Shown: positions 9,448-17,957, numbered from the stretch's first letter. The stretch is 64,000 nt of DNA from Vibrio sp. qd031 (GCF_002100145.1 NZ_JXQD01000018.1:248001-312000); one strand, 5' to 3'. A program made the numbers and translations. The notes: generated by a model from the letters alone, not told the origin.

Positions 9448-10083
9448 ATGACGTTGGACACATGGATACTTTACGCCCTCGCTATATTAGTGCTCACGGC
9501 CTCTCCCGGCCCTAGCTCGCTGCTTTGCATGAGCAAAGGGGTTACGCAAGGTTTACGAAGTGCAACCTTTACCGCTCTTGGGAGCTTATGCGCCATCACC
9601 ATCATATTAAGCCTTTCCTTTACTGGGCTTGGGGTGATCATTGCGTCATCGGAAGTCGTTTTTAATCTGGTTAAATGGTGTGGTGCGGCCTATTTGGTGT
9701 ATTTAGGATGGCAAGCGTTTCGTTCGTCACAACAAGAGTACACCACTGAAACAACAGCGTCGTCCCAACCAACAAGCGCCGCAAAGCAGTTTACTAGTGG
9801 GTTTATTGTGGGTGCGAGCAATCCTAAAGCCATTGTTTTCTTTACCGCTCTGTTCCCACAATTTATTGACCCTAGTGCATCGCTTTGGAGCCAGTATCTG
9901 GTTTTCACTGCAACCTTTGCGGTATTTGAGCTCTCATGGTTAGTATTTTATGGATACTTAGGCAGCCGCTCGTCAAAGTGGTTGTTGGCCGCTGGACGAG
10001 CCAAAATGTTTAACAGAATCAGTGGTTCAGTGTTTATGAGCGCAGGTGCATTACTGACGTTTACCTCCCGCGCTCAAGCTTAA
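9448..10083 (+). CDS. LysE/RhtB family amino-acid exporter
   Basis: 211 residues and about six membrane spans. The N-terminal LTASPGPSSLLCMSKG motif is characteristic of LysE/RhtB exporters, followed by GAAYLVYLGWQAFR and the SNPKAIVFFTALFPQF motif in the second half. It exports amino acids or homoserine-lactone-like compounds by proton antiport; the substrate cannot be read from sequence. AAGGAGG lies 6 bp before the ATG, so the start is secure. It converges on the MATE gene. Confidence 0.88.
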   Translation: MTLDTWILYALAILVLTASPGPSSLLCMSKGVTQGLRSATFTALGSLCAITIILSLSFTGLGVIIASSEVVFNLVKWCGAAYLVYLGWQAFRSSQQEYTTETTASSQPTSAAKQFTSGFIVGASNPKAIVFFTALFPQFIDPSASLWSQYLVFTATFAVFELSWLVFYGYLGSRSSKWLLAAGRAKMFNRISGSVFMSAGALLTFTSRAQA

Positions 10084-10094
10084 CTCTGCACATG

Positions 10095-10119
10095 AGAAGT
10101 TAATCGTACATTAACTTCT
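10095..10119. terminator. Inverted repeat at the LysE/MATE convergence
   Basis: A perfect 10-bp inverted repeat (AGAAGTTAAT, loop CGTAC, ATTAACTTCT) overlaps the last codons of the MATE gene and follows the LysE stop by 11 bp. It is probably a bidirectional terminator, although the T-run is short. Confidence 0.5.
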
Positions 10120-11458
10120 CTGCTTTGCTCATATCAAACTCGTCTAAGGACTTTCTAGCTAAATAGCGAAATGGCAGCATTTTAACCATCTCTTCAATAG
10201 CAAATACCGCAAAAGCCCAAAATATCGACCCATCTAATCCAATAACAATCAGTGCGCATAACGGCAGTGAAATAACCCACTGGCCGGTAAAGTTGATTTT
10301 GAATACCGACGTCGTTTTACCAAGCGCTCTTAACACATGGCCGTGAACCGTATTGTAACCTCTTACAATAGGTAAGAAGATGTAGAGTGGTGCAATCGCC
10401 ATTAATGCATAATACGTTGCATCGTCGAGATTGGGATAAAGATGGGGTAGAACTAAGCTGAGTCCCACAAATAATAGTGCTGAAAACAGCGAAATAACTA
10501 CTGCAATATCAATACTGACGTCAACGTTTTTGCGCAAATCACCCATTTGCCCAGATCCAATCGCTTGGCTAACGGTAATCGCCGATGAATGTGCCCAAGC
10601 AGTAATAAACTGTGTCCCTGCCCTTACCCATGGCATAACCAGAGTAATCGCTACATAAGCGCTTAACGGCAACTGGGACAGAATCAACATGTAAATTGTC
10701 GCACCGGTTTGCAACATTGTTATGTTTACTGCAACAGGGAAAATCTCTCGGAAGTGGTTCCGCATATTATTACGCAAAGAAGCATCTAGTTTCGCCCAAC
10801 TCAACAACGGTGCATGATAACGTCTGACACAAATGCCCAAAAATAGCATGCGCAGAGTAATGGCTATTAGACTCCCTGCAGCAGCACCTTGGACACCTAA
10901 CCCGCTCCAATCACCGCTACCGAAAACTAACAAATACGATGCCGCAACATTAATAGGCAGCTCGAGTAGATAACCTTTGAAAGGAATTTTGGTGCGACCA
11001 ACTGCATTAAACAGTGCGATCATCACCTGAGTGATCGCATTGAATAACACGATATACAATGACACTTCGAGGTAGCAAAGAACTTCTGTAGTTAGGCTTG
11101 CATCATCGGTCAGCAGTCCAATCAATTGCCGATCGAACAGTTTTATCAAGACAAAAAACAACAGCGCGACAATGAAGTTAATGCTCATTCCTGACCACAG
11201 CCCCTTGCGAAGCGAGTTCTCGGAGCCAGAACCAAAAGCTCGGCTTAACACTAACTGAGTACCGTTGGCCAAGGCCATTTGGATGCCCAAGACAAAGAAA
11301 ACAATGGTGCTAGCAATACCCATTGCGGCTAATGAAATTTCACCCAATGGGGAAATAAGAAGGGTGTCGATCATTAGCATGGACTGCATGAGCAGTGCAT
11401 TCAGCGCGAGCGGCCATGCTAAAGACAGATTTTTTTTAACGTAAGACTGAGATGACAT
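10100..11458 (-). CDS. MATE family efflux transporter
   Basis: 452 residues and about 12 membrane helices of the NorM/DinF-like MATE superfamily, starting SYVKKNLSLAWPLALNALLMQ. MATE proteins extrude cationic compounds using sodium or proton gradients. It lies 42 bp downstream of and collinear with a FadR-type GntR gene and is probably co-transcribed with it. The two operator-like palindromes upstream of that regulator could therefore also control this transporter. Whether it is part of uronate metabolism or merely drug efflux cannot be told from sequence. Confidence 0.88.
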   Translation of the reverse strand: MSSQSYVKKNLSLAWPLALNALLMQSMLMIDTLLISPLGEISLAAMGIASTIVFFVLGIQMALANGTQLVLSRAFGSGSENSLRKGLWSGMSINFIVALLFFVLIKLFDRQLIGLLTDDASLTTEVLCYLEVSLYIVLFNAITQVMIALFNAVGRTKIPFKGYLLELPINVAASYLLVFGSGDWSGLGVQGAAAGSLIAITLRMLFLGICVRRYHAPLLSWAKLDASLRNNMRNHFREIFPVAVNITMLQTGATIYMLILSQLPLSAYVAITLVMPWVRAGTQFITAWAHSSAITVSQAIGSGQMGDLRKNVDVSIDIAVVISLFSALLFVGLSLVLPHLYPNLDDATYYALMAIAPLYIFLPIVRGYNTVHGHVLRALGKTTSVFKINFTGQWVISLPLCALIVIGLDGSIFWAFAVFAIEEMVKMLPFRYLARKSLDEFDMSKAEKLMYD

Positions 11459-11500
11459 GTGTACCGTATTACTACAAACTTTAAATAGCTATTGCGCTTG

Positions 11501-12223
11501 TTAAGCAATAGCCTCTTCTAATTTCGACAAACGTTGGTTGTCATCCTTGAGTAACACTGCCGATGCATTGCGCGCGCGCTCTCCATCTCCCGCCATAATT
11601 GAATTGTAAATATCGCGATGCTCTTCCACGCAGAAGCGTCCGCCTTCTGCAGCTTCGTCGATAAATGCTTTAAAGATTGCCGACAAGATATTGCCAAAAG
11701 GAACAAAAAACTGATTCGACGTTGATTGGAAAATCAGCTGGTGAAACTTATGGTCGTTCTCACGCCACATGTCGTAATCATAATTGTCGGCAGCAACCGT
11801 CATATTTTGAAATACAACAGACAACTCTTTACGTTGTTCTGAGTTAGCATTACTTGCGGCTAGAGCGCAGGCTTCTGGCTCTATCGCTTTTCGCAGTCCT
11901 AAAAACTGGCTTAAAAACGGTTTGGTATCTTCCAAATCTTGAATCCATTCAAGTAATTGAGGATCAAGGAAGTGCCAATGATTGCGCGGGCGAATTGTAG
12001 TGCCTACTTTCGGCTTGGACAGAAGTAGGCCCTTGGCAGAAAGGAGTTTAGTCGACTCGCGTAATGCAGTGCGACTTACACCAAAAGAATCACACAGCTC
12101 GATCTCACTGGGAATTTTTTCGTTTGGACTCAGTTCGCCAGACAATATTTTGCGAGCAATTTGTCGTGCAACTTGCACATGGATCTTTCGGCTAGAATCT
12201 TCCACAAGTGAAAACTGTGCCAT
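11501..12223 (-). CDS. FadR-subfamily GntR regulator (paralogue A)
   Basis: 240 residues. Residues about 10-75 form the winged helix-turn-helix (VARQIARKILSGELSPNEKIPSEIELCDSFGVSRTALRE), and about 95-230 the helical FCD ligand-binding domain with conserved metal-site residues (Asp and His in ENDHKFHQLIF, His in EEHRDIYNSI). AGAGGTG precedes the ATG. It is clearly paralogous to the divergent regulator at 12708; the DNA-reading helix is nearly the same. FadR-type regulators in uronate pathways sense sugar acids such as KDG. With alginate genes and TTGTA-N-TACAA sites nearby, an alginate-catabolism repressor is a reasonable inference. Confidence 0.85.
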   Translation of the reverse strand: MAQFSLVEDSSRKIHVQVARQIARKILSGELSPNEKIPSEIELCDSFGVSRTALRESTKLLSAKGLLLSKPKVGTTIRPRNHWHFLDPQLLEWIQDLEDTKPFLSQFLGLRKAIEPEACALAASNANSEQRKELSVVFQNMTVAADNYDYDMWRENDHKFHQLIFQSTSNQFFVPFGNILSAIFKAFIDEAAEGGRFCVEEHRDIYNSIMAGDGERARNASAVLLKDDNQRLSKLEEAIA

Positions 12224-12399
12224 GTTACACCTCTAAATACATGAGTTAACGTCTGCATAAGCCACTTTTGTGCTTTTATTGATTCAATCTGAGATTGAGA
12301 GAAAATAGAATCAGCAGAGGGACTTACAAGAAAAAAGAGCTGTCGAATATGACTACGCTCTTTGTCGCATCTACATTTGTTGCTTGCGGAACGACCCAT

Positions 12400-12410
12400 T
12401 AATAATACAA
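12400..12410. promoter_or_regulatory. FadR/GntR operator candidate in the divergent regulator spacer (left)
   Basis: TAATA-A-TACAA has one perfect half of the TTGTA-N-TACAA palindrome and one degenerate half. It lies 177 bp upstream of paralogue A and in the shared spacer with paralogue B, which suggests autoregulation. Confidence 0.45.
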
Positions 12411-12526
12411 TAAGATATTTATTTCACAAGTGACACTGGTCAATAAGCGACCTGATCTGGCGAAATTATTGAGTTATTGAGGGAATTTGTGAGAGTCATC
12501 ACCAACGGCCCTGCCATATATCAATA

Positions 12527-12537
12527 TTGTATTAATA
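12527..12537. promoter_or_regulatory. FadR/GntR operator candidate in the divergent regulator spacer (right)
   Basis: TTGTA-T-TAATA has one perfect half-site and a degenerate second half, in the opposite orientation to the site at 12400 and about 170 bp before paralogue B. The two sites are 127 bp apart and could allow looping. Confidence 0.45.
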
Positions 12538-12707
12538 TATGTTACGGGCTGGTTGCGGCAAGGCCGTAAAAATAGAAACCGCGCACGATTTACCTACAAT
12601 GCCGAAAATAAGCTGTGAGCTATACTTACTTAATGGACTTGTTGTGTTGGTGTGCAACGAGGCGAGTGGTATAGTACCACTTAAATAATACATAAGTGTA
12701 AATAAGT

Positions 12708-13415
12708 ATGGCAAATTCTTTCAGTTCAATTGCTGGCTCTAAACGCAGCTTACACGTACAAGTTGCTCGCGAGATCGCTCGTGGTATCTTGTCTGGTGAG
12801 CTTGCCCAAGGATCTATCCTGCCGGGTGAAATGGCATTATGCGAGCAATTTGGTATCAGCCGGACTGCATTACGTGAAGCGGTAAAACTCCTTACATCTA
12901 AAGGCTTGCTGGAATCGAAGCCTAAAGTAGGCACTCGAGTCGTCAATAGAGCCTATTGGAACTTTCTCGATCCACAACTTATTGAGTGGATGGATGGATT
13001 AGCCGATGTCGATCAATTCTGTCAGCAGTTCCTCGGTCTGCGCCGTGCAATAGAGCCTGAAGCCTGTGCGCTGGCGGCGGTTCACGCCACAGCAGAGCAA
13101 CGCATAGAGTTGTCAGAAACATTCCAACGCATGGTTGAAGTGTCCGAAGCACCAGAATTTGATCAAGAGAATTGGTTGGACATTGATACCAAATTCCACA
13201 GCCTAATTTTTAATGCGACTGGCAATAACTTCTATCTTCCGTTTGGTAATATTCTCACTACTATGTTTGAGAATTTCATTGCTCACTCTTCGGAAGAAGG
13301 TAGCACGTGTATTGAAGAGCACCGTCAAATTTACGATGCGATTATGGCCGGAAACAGCGATAAAGCGCGTTCAGCGTCGGCCAATCACTTGCTAGAATCT
13401 AAGCACCGTCTGTAA
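12708..13415 (+). CDS. FadR-subfamily GntR regulator (paralogue B)
   Basis: 235 residues, with a GntR winged helix at about 12-78 (VAREIARGILSGELAQGSILPGEMALCEQFGISRTALREAV) and an FCD domain at about 98-230 with DTKFHSLIF and EEHRQIYDAI metal/ligand segments. It closely resembles paralogue A: both share VGT, WxFLDPQLxEW, FLGLRxAIEPEACALAA and FxPFGNIL blocks. The ATG at 12708 has no strong Shine-Dalgarno sequence. It transcribes divergently from paralogue A over a 484-bp spacer containing two operator candidates, and ends in a strong terminator. It probably binds the same or overlapping operators in the alginate regulon. Confidence 0.85.
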   Translation: MANSFSSIAGSKRSLHVQVAREIARGILSGELAQGSILPGEMALCEQFGISRTALREAVKLLTSKGLLESKPKVGTRVVNRAYWNFLDPQLIEWMDGLADVDQFCQQFLGLRRAIEPEACALAAVHATAEQRIELSETFQRMVEVSEAPEFDQENWLDIDTKFHSLIFNATGNNFYLPFGNILTTMFENFIAHSSEEGSTCIEEHRQIYDAIMAGNSDKARSASANHLLESKHRL

Positions 13416-13433
13416 TTAGACACTCGAAAAATC

Positions 13434-13470
13434 TAAAAAACCGCGTCATAGTTAGTGATGCGGTTTTTTT
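13434..13470 (+). terminator. Terminator of GntR paralogue B
   Basis: The AAAAAACCGC arm pairs with GCGGTTTTTT across a TCA/TGA-closed loop and ends in a seven-T run, 18 bp after the stop. Confidence 0.85.
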
Positions 13471-13542
13471 ATGCCTGCGCGGCTTAACAAAGGTCTCACA
13501 TAATCAGAACCATCGGTTGATGAGCTGAAACTTATAAATATA

Positions 13543-13553
13543 TAATAATACAA
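13543..13553. promoter_or_regulatory. FadR/GntR operator candidate upstream of the cNMP/CBS gene
   Basis: TAATA-A-TACAA matches the half-degenerate operator at 12400 in all 11 positions and lies about 20 bp before the ATG at 13574. The surrounding sequence is very AT-rich, so a chance match is possible. Confidence 0.4.
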
Positions 13554-13573
13554 ATTAATTGATAAGGGCGATT

Positions 13574-15439
13574 ATGCAAAACTCACTTTTTCCTAATATT
13601 GTGCAATTTGTCTCTCAAATTGTGCCATTTGATAAGATCCCTAAAGCGGCGCTAGAGCCCCTATGCTCGCACATTCAAATTATCTATTTAGGCAAAGGTG
13701 AAAGCATCGACCCTTGCGAGAACGAGCAAAGCAAATCACTGTATATTGTACGGACCGGCTCCATCGAACAGCGAAAGCGTGATGGCGTACTTAGAGCCAA
13801 ACTTGGGCCTGAAGATCTGTTTGGATTTTCTTTTCTGAGTAGTGAACAAGACAGCGACAATGATTACATAGCCAATGCCATAGAAGACTCGCTGCTGTAT
13901 GTCGTACCACAATCGGCCTTAAAGAGCCTGTTTGTTGCGCATCCTGAATACGCAGAACACTTTGCCTCTCAAGCTCAGGTACGACTAAAATCGGCGCTTG
14001 ATGTCGTCTGGTCAAACAAAGAAAAAGGCCTGTTCATACGCCAAGTCAAAGAGGTGGCAAGTGGCCGAATATCGGTGGTAAATGCCGACGATACTATACA
14101 AAACGTGGCTCACGATATGCGTGTCATCCAGCGCTCCCCTTGCGCAGTAGTCTATGACAACGACAAGCTGGTCGGCCTTATCACCGATAGGGACATGACC
14201 AAGCGAGTCATCGCACATGGTGTATCAATTGATCAGCCCATTTCTTCAGTGATGACGCACTCGCCACTGACCATCAAACCAGATGATCTAGTGTTGCACG
14301 CAGCCTCGGTGATGATGCAATTCAACATCCGTAATTTACCGGTTGTCGAAAACAATAAAGTAATAGGCTTATTAACAACCTCCCATTTGGTTCAAAACCA
14401 CCGCGTGCAAGCGATATTTTTAATCGAAAAAATCAAATATGCGGAAGATATTTCCAGCTTGGCCAGCTTCACGCCGGAACGACAAGCAATTTTCGAAGCC
14501 TTAGTTGAAGGTAAAGTCCCACCGGAAGTGATCGGAAAGGTCATGTCGATGATCATGGATGCCTATACCCGCAGGCTCATTCAGATAGCCATCGAAAAAC
14601 TTGGTGCACCACCGTGCGATTTTTCGTGGATTGTAGCGGGATCACATGCGCGAAACGAAGTCCATATGCTGTCAGACCAAGACAGCGCTTTGGTACTGGC
14701 CGATGATGCGACCGACAGTGACAAGATTTACTTTAAACATTTGGCGCTCATCGTCACAAATGGTTTAGCGAAATGTGATTACCCATTGTGCCCAGGAAAC
14801 TACATGGCGGCGAGCTCAAAATGGTGCCAACCGCTGTCGATGTGGAAGCATTACTATAAAAAATGGGTCTCAAACCCAGAGTATGAACGCCTGCTCAATA
14901 TTAGTGTCTTTCTTGAAATTCGAAGTGTTTATGGTAACAAAGACTTTGAAACGACACTGCGCGAAGAGATGCACAAAGCAATTCGCAGCAATCGCGAGTT
15001 TCTTGGTATTTTGGTGCGAGATGCCATTAACACTACTCCACCGCTAGGTATTTTTAACAGCTTAGTATTGGAAAAGTCCGGTGAAAACAAAAAGACCCTA
15101 GATATAAAGAAATACGCTATTACGCTTATCATCGACCTAGCCCGAATCTACGGCCTATCTGCGGAATGTGAATCGTCGTCAACCGACGAACGATTTGCTG
15201 AAGCTGCCAAAAAAGGCCTTCTAAGTGAAGACTCGCTGCGTAATATCACAGGGGCGTATCAGTTTATTTTGTCAATTCGATTTAGTCATCAGCTCGACGC
15301 ATTAAAGCAAGCAAAGCCGGCGGACAACAACATCGATCCTAACTTGTTTGGTAGCTTTGAGCGTACCCACCTTAAAGATGCCTTTAGAATCATTAGTAAT
15401 TTGCAGGAAGCGGCAAAAGTACGCTTTGGAAATCGATGA
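13574..15439 (+). CDS. cNMP-binding / CBS-pair / DUF294 nucleotidyltransferase protein
   Basis: 621 residues of a signal-transduction protein. Residues about 10-135 are a cyclic-nucleotide-binding-like beta-barrel, about 160-285 a CBS pair (SVMTHSPLTIKPDDLV, NIRNLPVVENNKVIGLLT), and about 330-460 a DUF294 nucleotidyltransferase with GSHARNEVHMLSDQDSAL, the Gly-Ser plus DxD pattern of the pol-beta fold. A DUF294 C-terminal helical domain follows. Such proteins resemble GlnD-type nucleotidyltransferases; the target is unknown. The ATG at 13574 has AAGGG upstream; an in-frame TTG at 13559 is less likely. The stop overlaps the start of the following exonuclease (ATGATG), a conserved gene pair in gammaproteobacteria often seen near acetate genes. 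Confidence 0.85.
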   Translation: MQNSLFPNIVQFVSQIVPFDKIPKAALEPLCSHIQIIYLGKGESIDPCENEQSKSLYIVRTGSIEQRKRDGVLRAKLGPEDLFGFSFLSSEQDSDNDYIANAIEDSLLYVVPQSALKSLFVAHPEYAEHFASQAQVRLKSALDVVWSNKEKGLFIRQVKEVASGRISVVNADDTIQNVAHDMRVIQRSPCAVVYDNDKLVGLITDRDMTKRVIAHGVSIDQPISSVMTHSPLTIKPDDLVLHAASVMMQFNIRNLPVVENNKVIGLLTTSHLVQNHRVQAIFLIEKIKYAEDISSLASFTPERQAIFEALVEGKVPPEVIGKVMSMIMDAYTRRLIQIAIEKLGAPPCDFSWIVAGSHARNEVHMLSDQDSALVLADDATDSDKIYFKHLALIVTNGLAKCDYPLCPGNYMAASSKWCQPLSMWKHYYKKWVSNPEYERLLNISVFLEIRSVYGNKDFETTLREEMHKAIRSNREFLGILVRDAINTTPPLGIFNSLVLEKSGENKKTLDIKKYAITLIIDLARIYGLSAECESSSTDERFAEAAKKGLLSEDSLRNITGAYQFILSIRFSHQLDALKQAKPADNNIDPNLFGSFERTHLKDAFRIISNLQEAAKVRFGNR

Positions 15440-16152
15440 TGAAGCTCTACAACAAACTGTTTCACCCTTTATCAAAGTTTCTCCGCGAGAGAGAGCAATA
15501 TAACCACAGCGTAAAATTGCCCAAGCAGCTTTATGCTCTCTCGTCCTCGCCAGTAGTGACGTTAGATACAGAAGCAAAGTCGCTAGATTATATCGCTCTG
15601 GATCTCGAGACTACTGGGCTCGACAGCTCAGAAGATCGTATTTTGTCGATGGGCTGGGTAGAGATGTCCAGCAATCGAATTGACCTTCAAACGTCTAAAC
15701 ATATCCTTATCGACAGTAAATCGCAGATAAAACCTGAAACCGCAGTGATAAATCACATCACTCCAAAAATGCTCAAAACCGGAATATCAATACACGATGC
15801 TATGGCCGCTTTTTTTAAGGCTGCTGAAGGTAAAGTGATTGTGGCCCATGCCACCGTTGTCGAGCAGCGTTTCATTGCTCGATATTTGGAAAGAAGCTTT
15901 CACCATCAAGGGTTGCCTCTTCTCTGGTTAGATACCATGTGTATTGAAAAGCACATGGCGAAGTCATTAAACAGGCCCGATACCGATGTGTCGCTCGGAA
16001 CGACCCGAGAACGCTATCATTTGCCAGTTTATGCTGCCCACAATGCTCTTACTGACGCTGTTGCTACAGCAGAGTTGTTATTGGCGCAAATGAATCGTCT
16101 GAACAGCTCCACACCACTATGCTTTGCCAAACTGTTTCGACTTAGCCAGTAA
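15436..16152 (+). CDS. DnaQ-like 3'-5' exonuclease (DEDD family)
   Basis: 238 residues. The exonuclease motifs are DLETTGLD (Exo I, about residues 56-63), VAHATVVEQRF (Exo II) and YAAHNALTDAVATAELLLAQM (Exo IIIe, His and Asp), as in the DNA polymerase III epsilon family. The N-terminal extension of about 50 residues is not part of that fold. It overlaps the previous gene by 4 bp, so expression is coupled with the cNMP/CBS/nucleotidyltransferase protein. Its nucleic-acid substrate is unknown, and it is too short and divergent to be the replicative proofreading subunit. Confidence 0.87.
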   Translation: MMKLYNKLFHPLSKFLREREQYNHSVKLPKQLYALSSSPVVTLDTEAKSLDYIALDLETTGLDSSEDRILSMGWVEMSSNRIDLQTSKHILIDSKSQIKPETAVINHITPKMLKTGISIHDAMAAFFKAAEGKVIVAHATVVEQRFIARYLERSFHHQGLPLLWLDTMCIEKHMAKSLNRPDTDVSLGTTRERYHLPVYAAHNALTDAVATAELLLAQMNRLNSSTPLCFAKLFRLSQ

Positions 16153-16168
16153 ACAGGCAGTTTCAACT

Positions 16169-16200
16169 AAAAAAGCTCTTGTCTTAGACAAGAGCTTTTA
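16169..16200. terminator. Terminator after the exonuclease gene
   Basis: A 14-bp inverted repeat built on AAAAGCTCTTGTCT and its complement is flanked by A- and T-runs, 17 bp after the stop. It could serve both this unit and the converging porin gene. Confidence 0.8.
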
Positions 16201-16252
16201 ATTGCGAGTTACTGTTTAAGTTCCCTGTGCGTTAATAACGGGTGCGCTCAAC

Positions 16253-16951
16253 TTAGAAGTTGTATTTCACACCTACACGGTAACGCATACCGTGAGTTTC
16301 TTTAGTACCGTCGTCGTTCTTGTCCCAGGTAACAACACCTACTTCAGCGAATGGGATCCAACCGCTTTCGAAACCGTTGTATTCACCAAAGAAGTTGACT
16401 AGGTGATCGCTAGCCTTATCTTTGTAACCGCCTTCTTCTAGGTCTTTATACTCCAGGTCCAGACCAACTTTACCCCAGCCAAGTTTGTAGCTAGTTACAA
16501 AGTTAAACTGATGGTAGTTGCTGTTTTCGCCCTCTGGAGCACGCTTGTCACCGTAACGATAGCGTAGAGAGGCGTCCCAGTTATCTGTAATTTGTTGAAT
16601 ACCACGTAGGTTGTATTTGTGAGTTACAGCAGTGCCATCAGCTGAAGAATCGGCCGCGTATGCAGGTTGAAACGTGAAAGACTCACCAATTTTGTAGTTG
16701 TAGCTCATGCCTACTTCGTGGCCATTGCTCACCATATCAGTAAGGAAGCCACCATTTTTGTGCTTCCATTTTGCTTCTACTGCAAAACCAATACCATTAT
16801 CAAAACGGTGCGCAACACTAATACGGTCGCGGTTTTTGTAATCACCACTTGTCGTGTTGTACTCGTGACGAAGGTTAATGCTGGTTGCTGATACTGCTGT
16901 CGCTGCAATCATAGTAGCAACTGCAATTGACACTGTTGAGAACTTGTTCAT
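16253..16951 (-). CDS. KdgM-family oligouronide outer-membrane porin
   Basis: 232 residues: a signal peptide (MNKFSTVSIAVATMIAATAVSA) followed by short amphipathic beta-strands with many aromatic and charged residues and a terminal Phe (YRVGVKYNF), the size and pattern of 12-strand KdgM/NanC porins. Family members pass oligogalacturonates or oligoalginates; alginate-degrading vibrios carry KdgM-type porins. Given the SSS symporter next door, unsaturated alginate oligomers are the likely cargo. I prefer the ATG at 16951 for the signal peptide; the ATG at 16963 adds four residues. The upstream 620 bp holds a degenerate operator-like TTGTATCAATC at about 17259. Confidence 0.85.
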   Translation of the reverse strand: MNKFSTVSIAVATMIAATAVSATSINLRHEYNTTSGDYKNRDRISVAHRFDNGIGFAVEAKWKHKNGGFLTDMVSNGHEVGMSYNYKIGESFTFQPAYAADSSADGTAVTHKYNLRGIQQITDNWDASLRYRYGDKRAPEGENSNYHQFNFVTSYKLGWGKVGLDLEYKDLEEGGYKDKASDHLVNFFGEYNGFESGWIPFAEVGVVTWDKNDDGTKETHGMRYRVGVKYNF

Positions 16952-17572
16952 ATACAAACCCATAATTGTGTTAATGTATTATTTATTGGATGGGAGAATG
17001 GTACAAGTTGGGTCGAAAAAGTTCCGTGATTATGGTCACTGTAAATTTTTGTCAAAAGCTAAAAACACCTAAATTCGAGCTCAAAAACCCCTTAACTGAC
17101 TATAAAAAAAGAAATTTCTAGCAACACAGCACATTTGTACCACTACGGTGTTCGCTTCCGAATTTGTGAGGTAACGCAAACAGAATTCACATTATTAGTC
17201 ATACAAACCAATAAAAAGCCCTCAATTTCTGGCTAGTCAAATAGCAAATACACCATCTTGTATCAATCTTACCGAAATGATTCGCATTTGCGTATCTATG
17301 TTAGAAAATGTCATTTGCTCTTCTTTTAGTAGCGCCCACTTTCAACCTGGTAAAGTCATACAAAAAAGCGGAATCTTAGTCAGTGGTGACAGCTTTTCCA
17401 TCAATGTTCTTGCGTTCATCTAATCCAAAGCTGATTATTTAACTTGTCTCGCCATAATATAAAACGACTAAATTTCAATAACTTAACCTAAGTCCCGATG
17501 GTTTAATTCAATTGCCTGCAAAAATATTTTGTGATCTGGTTAATAAATCCACTCACAAGGGTTTCACTTTTA
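16952..17572 (-). other. Long porin leader/intergenic region
   Basis: About 620 bp of AT-rich sequence with no credible ORF on either strand. It contains a weak match to the operator (TTGTATCAATC near 17259) in the same context (CATCTTGTAT) as the alginate-lyase site, so it probably carries the porin promoter. A long untranslated leader is possible. Confidence 0.35.
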
Positions 17573-17573
17573 T

Positions 17574-17584
17574 TTGTAATACAA
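17574..17584. promoter_or_regulatory. Perfect FadR/GntR operator TTGTA-A-TACAA
   Basis: A perfect odd palindrome in the spacer between the porin and symporter genes, 81 bp before the 43-codon ORF at 17665. It is one of three perfect copies found, each close to an alginate-type gene. Confidence 0.65.
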
Positions 17585-17664
17585 TATACTTAGCTGGCGC
17601 TTGAGGAGTGAAGCACTAATAGATTAACGCATCGTCACTTATAGATAGGTACAATACATAGAAG

Positions 17665-17796
17665 ATGAAAACAGCTATATCGAACATGTTTAAGTCGGTG
17701 GTCGTTTCATCACTGGTCGTTGCGGTTCAGTTGGTCATTGCAGCGTGTATAGGATTGTTATTTGTTTCGATAGTTGTTCATATCGTCGCTTTATAA
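17665..17796 (+). CDS. Candidate 43-aa hydrophobic peptide
   Basis: The frame starts MKTAISNMFKSVVVSS and continues with an unbroken hydrophobic stretch (about residues 12-40) that would span the membrane once, ending HIVAL. A perfect operator precedes it and a strong terminator follows at 17919, which makes a compact transcription unit. The ribosome binding site is poor (AGAAG abuts the ATG), so translation is uncertain; the transcript could instead act as RNA. No family is recognised. Confidence 0.4.
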   Translation: MKTAISNMFKSVVVSSLVVAVQLVIAACIGLLFVSIVVHIVAL

Positions 17797-17881
17797 ATAG
17801 GTATGCAATAAAAAATTTAACGTCACGGCGACTTTTCGCGGTGATCACAGACTTCCCCCCAATACAATAACGGAAGAAACT

Positions 17882-17957
17882 GGAGCAGTTGTGCTCCGCT
17901 CGGTCCCTACGCCGATTACGCCCACATGATTACAGGCCATGTGGGCGTCTTTTTATT
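17882..17957 (+). terminator. Structured 3' end: hairpin plus strong terminator
   Basis: Two stems are visible. GGAGCA/TGCTCC lies at 17882-17897. A perfect 10-bp stem, CGCCCACATG with CATGTGGGCG at 17919-17947, is followed by TCTTTTTATTT. It ends the transcript that would start near the operator at 17574 and insulates the symporter gene. Confidence 0.8.

Noticed and set aside
15436..16152. Exonuclease plus nucleotidyltransferase as an anti-phage module
   Set aside because: The gene pair and overlap are widespread and conserved in gammaproteobacterial chromosomes next to metabolic genes, without the clustering typical of defence islands.
17529..17556. A CRP site (TGTGA ... CTCACAA) before the operator at 17574
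   Set aside because: The two half-sites are about 18 bp apart instead of 6, so the CRP palindrome geometry is not met.
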